This document shows, in pieces, positions 13,265-18,605 of a DNA stretch of 18,605 bases; positions within the stretch are counted from its first letter, which is position 1; every line of letters begins with the position of its first letter. The position numbers and the translations under genes were made by a program. The notes under the pieces were generated by a model. It was not told the origin of the DNA and ran no database searches. It was given only the letters and a program-made list of their open reading frames with translations. Source of the stretch: DASUPK01 sp033856335 (GTDB lineage Bacteria; Actinomycetota; Thermoleophilia; Solirubrobacterales; 70-9); contig JAWVFG010000076.1 of NCBI GenBank assembly GCA_033856335.1, forward strand, positions 1 through 18,605, written 5' to 3'.

Positions 13265-14544
13265 TGGCGGCCCAGGAGACGCGGATCCTGTTCCGCAACA
13301 TCGATGAGCCCGGCCTGGCCTCGATCAAGACGTACCGGAAGTTCGGCGGCTACCAGTCGATCGGCAAGGCCTTCAAGGAGATGACGCCCGAGGAGGTGCT
13401 CAACGAGCTCGAGGCCTCGGGCCTGCGGGGCCGCGGCGGGGCCGGCTTCTCGATGGGCAAGAAGGCATCGTTCCTGCCGCGCGGCGACATGGACAAGTAC
13501 CTCTGCTGCAACGCCGACGAGTCCGAGCCCGGCGCCTTCAAGGACCGCGAGCTGCTGCAGAAGAACCCCCACCAGCTGATCGAGGGGATCGCCATCGCCG
13601 CCCGGGCGGCCGGCGCCAATCGCTGCTTCATCTACATCCGCGGCGAGTACGACCTGCAGGCCGACATCCTGGACGCCGCCGTCGAGGAGGCATACGACGC
13701 CGGCTTCCTCGGCGAGGACGTGCTCGGCACCGGCGAGCAGGTGGAGGTCGTCGTCCACCGTGGCGCGGGCGCGTACATCTGCGGCGAGGAGACGGCGCTG
13801 CTCGACTCCCTCGAGGGCAAGCGCGGCAACCCGCGGCTCAAGCCCCCCTTCCCGGCCGTCCAGGGCCTCTACGACGGGCCGACGCTGATCAACAACGTCG
13901 AGACCCTCTCCAACGCGCCGCACATCCTCGCCTCGGGCGCCGACTGGTTCAAGAGCTTCGGCACCGAGCAGTCGCCGGGGACCAAGGTCGTCTCGGTCTC
14001 GGGCGACGTGCGGCGGCCGGGCAACTACGAGGTCGAGCTGGGCATCCCGACCAAGACCCTGATCAACGAGCTCGCCGGCGGACCGCTGGAGGGACGGACG
14101 ATCAAGGGGATCTTCCCCGGCGGGTCCTCCTCGCCGGTCCTGCTCGCCGACGAGGGCATGGACCTCCCCTACAGCTTCGAGGCGATGGCCGAGGCGGGAT
14201 CGATGCTCGGCTCCGGCTCGATCATCGTCTTCGACGAGACGACCAGCGTCGTCGAGCTGGCCCTCCGGACGGCGCGCTTCTACCACCACGAGTCGTGCGG
14301 CAAGTGCACTCCCTGCCGCGAGGGCACCAACTGGACGGTGAAGATGCTCGAGCGGATGATCCGCGGCGAGGCGACGCCGATCGACCTCGAGACGGTCTCT
14401 TCGGTCCAGACCAACATCATCGGCAACTGCCTCTGCGTGCTCGGCGACTCGATGGCGATGCCCGTCGGCGCGATGGTGAAGAAGTTCCGGGACGAGTTCA
14501 TCGAGGCGATCCAGCACGGCGTTCCGGAGAGGCTGGCGGCGTGA
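13264..14544 (+). CDS. nuoF: NADH-quinone oxidoreductase subunit F (NADH- and FMN-binding)
   Basis: This 426-residue 51-kDa-type subunit is the NADH entry point of complex I. The NADH/FMN glycine-rich site is GLRGRGGAGF (53-62). CCNADESEPGAFKDRELL and GAGAYICGEETALLDSLEGKR are further conserved FMN-site stretches. Cluster N3 ligands are C345, C348 and C351 (ESCGKCTPCREG) and C391 in CVLGD; C389 just before the last is an additional cysteine. The ATG overlaps the nuoE stop by one base (TGATG). Its length and motifs are typical. Confidence 0.97.
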   Translation: MAAQETRILFRNIDEPGLASIKTYRKFGGYQSIGKAFKEMTPEEVLNELEASGLRGRGGAGFSMGKKASFLPRGDMDKYLCCNADESEPGAFKDRELLQKNPHQLIEGIAIAARAAGANRCFIYIRGEYDLQADILDAAVEEAYDAGFLGEDVLGTGEQVEVVVHRGAGAYICGEETALLDSLEGKRGNPRLKPPFPAVQGLYDGPTLINNVETLSNAPHILASGADWFKSFGTEQSPGTKVVSVSGDVRRPGNYEVELGIPTKTLINELAGGPLEGRTIKGIFPGGSSSPVLLADEGMDLPYSFEAMAEAGSMLGSGSIIVFDETTSVVELALRTARFYHHESCGKCTPCREGTNWTVKMLERMIRGEATPIDLETVSSVQTNIIGNCLCVLGDSMAMPVGAMVKKFRDEFIEAIQHGVPERLAA

Positions 14545-17042
14545 CCAGGCCGATCCGAAACCACGTTTCGCTGGTGGTCGACGGCCGCGAGGTGACGGCT
14601 CCGGAGGGCACGATGCTCGTCGACGCCGCCAAGATGGGTGACGTCGAGATCCCGGTCTTCTGTTACGAGCCCAAGCTCGGCGACCCGGTCGGAGCCTGCC
14701 GGATGTGCCTGGTGGAGATCGAGGGCATGCCGAAGCTTCAGACCGCCTGCTCGACGCCGGTCCGCGACGGCATGGTCGTCTACACGCAGACCGACCGGGT
14801 CCAGGAGGCGCAGAACGCCGTCGTCGAGTTCCTGCTCGTCAACCACCCGCTCGACTGCCCCGTCTGCGACAAGGGCGGAGAGTGTCCCCTCCAGGACATC
14901 GCGATGGGCTGGGGCCCGGGGAAGAGCCGCTTCACCGACCCCAAGCGCCATTTCCAGAAGCCGCTCGAGCTCTCCCCGCTGGTGGCGATCGACCGCGAGC
15001 GCTGCATCCTCTGCTATCGCTGCGTGCGCTTCAGCCAGGAGGTGTCCGAGGACGAGCAGCTCCAGCTGCTCGATCGCGGCGACGAGACCTTCGTCGGCAC
15101 CTTCGATGAGCGCCCCTACATCGCGCCTTTCCACGGCAACATCACCGAGCTCTGTCCGGTCGGCGCACTGACCTCCTACACCTACCGCTTCCGGGCGAGG
15201 CCCTGGGACATCGAGGACGCGGGGTCGATCTGCACCCTCTGCCCGAGCCAGTGCAACGTCAAGTTCACCGTCCGCGACGAGCGCGTCCTGCGCGTCCTGG
15301 CCCGCGACAACGTCGAGGTCGACGACGGCTGGCTCTGCGACAAGGGGCGCTTCGCCTTCCAGATGTTCAACTCGGCCGATCGGATCACGCGGCCGATGGT
15401 CCGCGCGGGGGACGGCAGCCTCAGCCCGATCAGCTGGGACGAGGCGGTCACCAAGGTCGCCGACTCCGTGCGCAGCGCCGGTCAGAACGCGGCCGCCCTG
15501 GTCGGCGGTGGCGCCTCGAACGAGGAGGGCTGGCTGGTCCAGCGGATCCTGCGCCACGGCGGCTCGTCGAACGTCGACAGCTCGGCGAGCCCGGTCGACC
15601 CCGGCCTGCTCGGCCCGCTCTCCCGGCCCGAGCTCGGCTCGCGGATTGCAGACCTCGACCACGCCGACGCGATCCTCGTGATCGGCACCGACCCGCTGCA
15701 CGAGATGCCGATCCTCGACCTGCGCATCCGCAAGGCCGTCCGCCGCGGCCGCGCCAAGCTGATCGTCGCCTCGGAGCGCCCAACCGCGCTCGACGGCGGG
15801 GCGGACGAGGCCATCCGCTATGCCCCCGGCGACGCCGCCTCCTTCGTCAGCGCGCTGGCCGGAGCACTCGGCGCAGCGAGCTACGACACCGAGGGCCCTT
15901 TCAGCAAGGAAGCCGCGGCGATCGCGGAGACACTGCGCGAGGCCCCCGACCAGACGATCGTCTGGGGCGAGCGCCTCTGGCGCAGTCCCGGCGCCGTCGA
16001 GGCCCTTCACGCATGCGCGCGCGCCCTCGAGATGCACCAGCGAATCGGCCCGGGCCTGCTCGAGGTCCCCGAGGAATCAAACGCCCGCGGCCTGCGCGAG
16101 GTGGGCTGCCTCCCAGGAGCCAAGCCGGGCCTCGAGCCCGCGCCAGCCGGCAAGGGCAGTGCCGCGATCAAGGACGCCCTCGCCAACCACGAGCTCGGCG
16201 CGATGCTGTTGGTCAATGCCGACCCGGTCCGGACCCACCCCGACACGGTGGGCTGGCGCCAGGCGCTGGCCGGCAGCTTCGTCGTCTCGATCTCCTCCTT
16301 CGACGACGACTCGACCAAGCTGGCAAATCTCGTCATCCCGGCCGAGACCTACGCGGAGAAGGAGGGCACGGTCACCCATCCAGATGGCCGCCTCCAGCGA
16401 GTGCGCCGAAACGTCCCGCTCCCGGAGGGCATGATCCCCGGCTGGCGCTTCCTGGCAGCCGTCGCCGCAGAGCTGGGCATTGAGATCGCAGCTGAATCGC
16501 CGGCCGACATCTTCGACGCGCTCTCGACGGACGTCCCGTTCTACGACACGCTCACCTACGAGGAGATCGGCGGGACGGGCTTCCGCTGGGGCGATCGAGA
16601 CCCAGGCCAATCGTGGACCCCGACCAGCGCGGCGGGGGCGGGGGCGGCCGCGGGAACTCCGACTGAGCCGCGGGACGAATCTCGGACGGCCTTCCCTGTG
16701 ATCGGCGACAGGTCGCCCGCGGACGCCCCCGCCGGCGGCGCGCTCGTGCTTGGCACGTACCGGGACCTGTGGGCAACGGACGTGACAAAGCGCAACCCAG
16801 CCCTGCGCTTCCTGATGCCCAAGCAGAAGCTGGAGCTCGCCACCAAGGACGCCGAGTCCCTCGAGTTGGCCAACGGCGATGCCGTGACCGTCTCGGTCAA
16901 CGGCTCCAGCGTCGAGGCGACCGTTGCCATCCGCGGGCGAATGCGGCAGGGCGCCGCCTTCCTGATCGAGGGCACGGACGAGGCAAACGGCAACGTCCTC
17001 ACGAACGGCGTCCCCCAGCGCATCCAGGTGACCAAGCGATGA
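14541..17042 (+). CDS. nuoG: NADH-quinone oxidoreductase subunit G
   Basis: This 833-residue 75-kDa-type subunit relays electrons along the peripheral arm. The ligands can be counted: 2Fe-2S N1b C41, C53, C56, C70; N5 with one His ligand, H102, C106, C109, C115; N4 C155, C158, C161, C205; and N7 C231-x2-C234-x3-C238-x27-C266. From about 270 onward lies a molybdopterin-oxidoreductase-like domain that in this family has no molybdenum role. An Ala/Gly/Pro-rich linker lies near 690-720, before a final MopB-like beta-barrel domain. The start is GTG 14541, overlapping the nuoF stop as GTGA. It is longer than mitochondrial homologues and similar to other actinobacterial forms. Confidence 0.95.
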   Translation: MTRPIRNHVSLVVDGREVTAPEGTMLVDAAKMGDVEIPVFCYEPKLGDPVGACRMCLVEIEGMPKLQTACSTPVRDGMVVYTQTDRVQEAQNAVVEFLLVNHPLDCPVCDKGGECPLQDIAMGWGPGKSRFTDPKRHFQKPLELSPLVAIDRERCILCYRCVRFSQEVSEDEQLQLLDRGDETFVGTFDERPYIAPFHGNITELCPVGALTSYTYRFRARPWDIEDAGSICTLCPSQCNVKFTVRDERVLRVLARDNVEVDDGWLCDKGRFAFQMFNSADRITRPMVRAGDGSLSPISWDEAVTKVADSVRSAGQNAAALVGGGASNEEGWLVQRILRHGGSSNVDSSASPVDPGLLGPLSRPELGSRIADLDHADAILVIGTDPLHEMPILDLRIRKAVRRGRAKLIVASERPTALDGGADEAIRYAPGDAASFVSALAGALGAASYDTEGPFSKEAAAIAETLREAPDQTIVWGERLWRSPGAVEALHACARALEMHQRIGPGLLEVPEESNARGLREVGCLPGAKPGLEPAPAGKGSAAIKDALANHELGAMLLVNADPVRTHPDTVGWRQALAGSFVVSISSFDDDSTKLANLVIPAETYAEKEGTVTHPDGRLQRVRRNVPLPEGMIPGWRFLAAVAAELGIEIAAESPADIFDALSTDVPFYDTLTYEEIGGTGFRWGDRDPGQSWTPTSAAGAGAAAGTPTEPRDESRTAFPVIGDRSPADAPAGGALVLGTYRDLWATDVTKRNPALRFLMPKQKLELATKDAESLELANGDAVTVSVNGSSVEATVAIRGRMRQGAAFLIEGTDEANGNVLTNGVPQRIQVTKR

Positions 17043-18040
17043 CCCTGCCGTTGGGGGAGGTCAACTACGTCGAAGCGACCTGGGTGATGATCGTCAAGTC
17101 GCTGGTCATCTTCCTCGGCGTCTTCGCGATCGTCCCGATCCTGACGGTCGCCGAGCGCAAGCTGATCGGCCGGTTCCAGAACCGCTACGGCCCGAATCGG
17201 GTCGGGCCGGTGGGCCTGGTCCAGCCATTGGCGGACATCGTCAAGCTCGCCGGCAAGGAGATGTTCCGGCCGAACGCGGCGGTCCCCCTCCTGTTCGCGA
17301 TCGCCCCGGCAATCGTGATCTTCTCGGGGATCGTCACCCTCGCGATCCTGCCGTTCGGCAACGTCCAGGACGGGGTCGGCCTGTACGGGATCGACGTCTC
17401 GATAGGCGTCCTCTACTTCTTCGCCTTCGGCTCGCTCTCGTTCTACGGCCTGCTGCTCGCCGGCTGGTCGTCGGGCTCCAAGTACAGCTTCCTCGGCGCG
17501 ATGCGCTCGGCCGCCCAGCTGATCTCCTACGAGGTCTCGATGGGCCTGTCACTGCTGGGCGTGGTGATGATGACCGGCTCGCTCTCGCTCACCCACGTCG
17601 TCGACGCCCAGGGCGAGATCTGGAACATCGTCCCCCAGATCGTCGGCTTCCTGATCTTCATGATCGCCGGCTTCGCCGAGACCAACAGGGCGCCGTTCGA
17701 CCTGCCGGAAGCCGACGCCGAGCTTGTTCAGGGCTACATGACCGAGTACGGCGGCATGCGGTTCGGCTCCTACCTGCTGGCCGAGTACCTGGAGATGTTC
17801 GTCGTCTCGGGCATCGCCGTCACCTTCTTCCTCGGCGGCTGGATGGGGCCGGGGCCCGGCTGGCTCGACCCGGTCTGGATGGTGGCGAAGACGCTCACGC
17901 TGGTCTGCTTCTTCATCTGGGTCCGGGCCACGCTGCCGCGCCTCCGCTACGACCAGCTCATGGCGCTCGGCTGGAAGGTGATGCTGCCGCTGGCCACCCT
18001 CAACGTCCTCGCCACCGCGGTGATCGTGACGGTGAGCTGA
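17039..18040 (+). CDS. nuoH: NADH-quinone oxidoreductase subunit H
   Basis: This 333-residue membrane subunit has about eight helices and forms the heel of complex I and the entrance of the quinone tunnel. Signatures are AERKLIGRFQNRYGPNRVGPVGLVQPLADIVKL (about 38-70), SAAQLISYEVSMGLSLLGVV and FAETNRAPFDLPEADAELVQGYMTEYGG, the conserved acidic loop. It ends in WVRATLPRLRYDQLMALGWKVMLPLA. The ATG overlaps the nuoG stop as ATGA. Its length is normal. Confidence 0.97.
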   Translation: MTLPLGEVNYVEATWVMIVKSLVIFLGVFAIVPILTVAERKLIGRFQNRYGPNRVGPVGLVQPLADIVKLAGKEMFRPNAAVPLLFAIAPAIVIFSGIVTLAILPFGNVQDGVGLYGIDVSIGVLYFFAFGSLSFYGLLLAGWSSGSKYSFLGAMRSAAQLISYEVSMGLSLLGVVMMTGSLSLTHVVDAQGEIWNIVPQIVGFLIFMIAGFAETNRAPFDLPEADAELVQGYMTEYGGMRFGSYLLAEYLEMFVVSGIAVTFFLGGWMGPGPGWLDPVWMVAKTLTLVCFFIWVRATLPRLRYDQLMALGWKVMLPLATLNVLATAVIVTVS

Positions 18041-18605
18041 TGGAGGCGAAGCTCAACACCGACAAGACGGACTGGTCGGAGTTCCCCTACCTGGAGGGCG
18101 AGGGCGACGTGATCTCGGTCCAGCGCGGCCCCCAGCCGGGTGGCATCGGCGGCGCCTATCGCGCCTTCGGCGAGACGCTCCGCGGCTTGCGCACCACCTT
18201 CGGCCGGGTCCTCGAGGGCACGGTGACGATCCAGTACCCCGAGGAGAAGACCCCGGTCTACCAGCGCTTCCGCGGGCGCCACAAGCTCCACCGCTTCGAG
18301 GACACCGGCCTCGAGAAGTGCGTCGGCTGCTCGCTCTGCGCGGCCGCCTGCCCAGCGGACTGCATCCGTGTGGTCGCCTACGAGAACGATCCCGCCAACC
18401 GCGTCTCGGCCGGGGAGCGCTACGCGGAGGTCTACGAGATCAACCTCTCCCGCTGCATCTTCTGCGGCTACTGCGAGGTCGCCTGCCCGTTCGACGCGAT
18501 CACGATGGGCCACGACTACGAGATGTCCGACTACAACCGCTCGGACCTGATCTTCACCAAGGAGATGCTGCTCGCGGAGCCGATCGACCGCACCCCGCTG
18601 CGGAG
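18040..18605 (+). CDS. nuoI: NADH-quinone oxidoreductase subunit I (3' partial)
   Basis: The reading frame runs off the window after 188 codons. It is an 8Fe ferredoxin-type subunit carrying clusters N6a and N6b. Ligand sets are C94-x2-C97-x2-C100-x3-C104 (CVGCSLCAAACP) and C139-x2-C142-x2-C145-x3-C149 (CIFCGYCEVACP). About 40 extra N-terminal residues precede the usual GLRTTFGRV amphipathic segment. The ATG overlaps the nuoH stop by one base (TGATG). The remaining nuoJ-N genes would be expected beyond the edge. Confidence 0.96.
   Translation, partial: MEAKLNTDKTDWSEFPYLEGEGDVISVQRGPQPGGIGGAYRAFGETLRGLRTTFGRVLEGTVTIQYPEEKTPVYQRFRGRHKLHRFEDTGLEKCVGCSLCAAACPADCIRVVAYENDPANRVSAGERYAEVYEINLSRCIFCGYCEVACPFDAITMGHDYEMSDYNRSDLIFTKEMLLAEPIDRTPLR

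Noticed and set aside
13180..14517. A 445-codon minus-strand frame opposite nuoF
   Set aside because: It has no domain signature and low-complexity Leu/Val/Gly/Asp composition; it is a shadow of nuoF.
14280..16037. A 585-codon minus-strand frame inside nuoF and nuoG
   Set aside because: The opposite strand encodes complete, motif-rich NuoF and NuoG. The long frame reflects GC3 bias and scarcity of stop codons.

Overview
The window is chromosomal, very GC-rich DNA with strong GC3 bias. GTG and TTG starts are common, and an F420-type oxidoreductase and a DUF5666-like secreted protein are present. Together with the nuo gene order, this suggests a high-GC actinobacterium, perhaps of the Thermoleophilia/Solirubrobacterales type; that placement is inference from gene style, not a database match. 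No integrase, transposase, CRISPR array, phage gene or plasmid gene is visible, and no gap between genes exceeds 300 bases.

Left part (1-2400): the 3' part of a PAS-GGDEF-EAL cyclic-di-GMP enzyme, whose 5' end is outside the window, is followed after 19 nt by a deazaflavin (F420)-dependent nitroreductase-family protein, and then by tRNA-Ser(TGA). Next (2393-5438, minus strand) come two exported proteins and a thioesterase-like enzyme. One exported protein has two copies of a TGG-containing domain. The other has Asp-rich thrombospondin-3/EF-hand-like calcium-binding loops and an SSDDG repeat. Divergent from the thioesterase is msrB (methionine sulfoxide repair), with a near-palindrome in the shared promoter region.

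Middle part (5972-9378): a compact minus-strand unit runs from a lipoprotein cytochrome c to seryl-tRNA synthetase to an orphan NarL-type response regulator. The serS frame has an ACG codon exactly where the initiator should be, and no ATG, GTG or TTG occurs in frame at a sensible position. A plus-strand flavin-reductase-family gene and a minus-strand four-helix membrane protein follow, converging on a hairpin.

Right part (9514 to the window end): nine consecutive genes of the proton-pumping NADH:quinone oxidoreductase (complex I), nuoA-B-C-D-E-F-G-H-I, with nuoI cut by the window edge. Every junction is an overlap of a few bases, which indicates one tightly coupled operon. All iron-sulfur ligands expected in B, E, F, G and I are visible, including the optional N7 cluster of NuoG. 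NuoE is unusual in having a Pro-rich N-terminal extension and a Lys-rich C-terminal tail.

Most of the window is housekeeping. I see no convincing new multi-gene system. The points most worth checking are the serS start codon, the duplicated secreted protein, the Asp-loop secreted protein, the NuoE extensions and the palindrome upstream of msrB.
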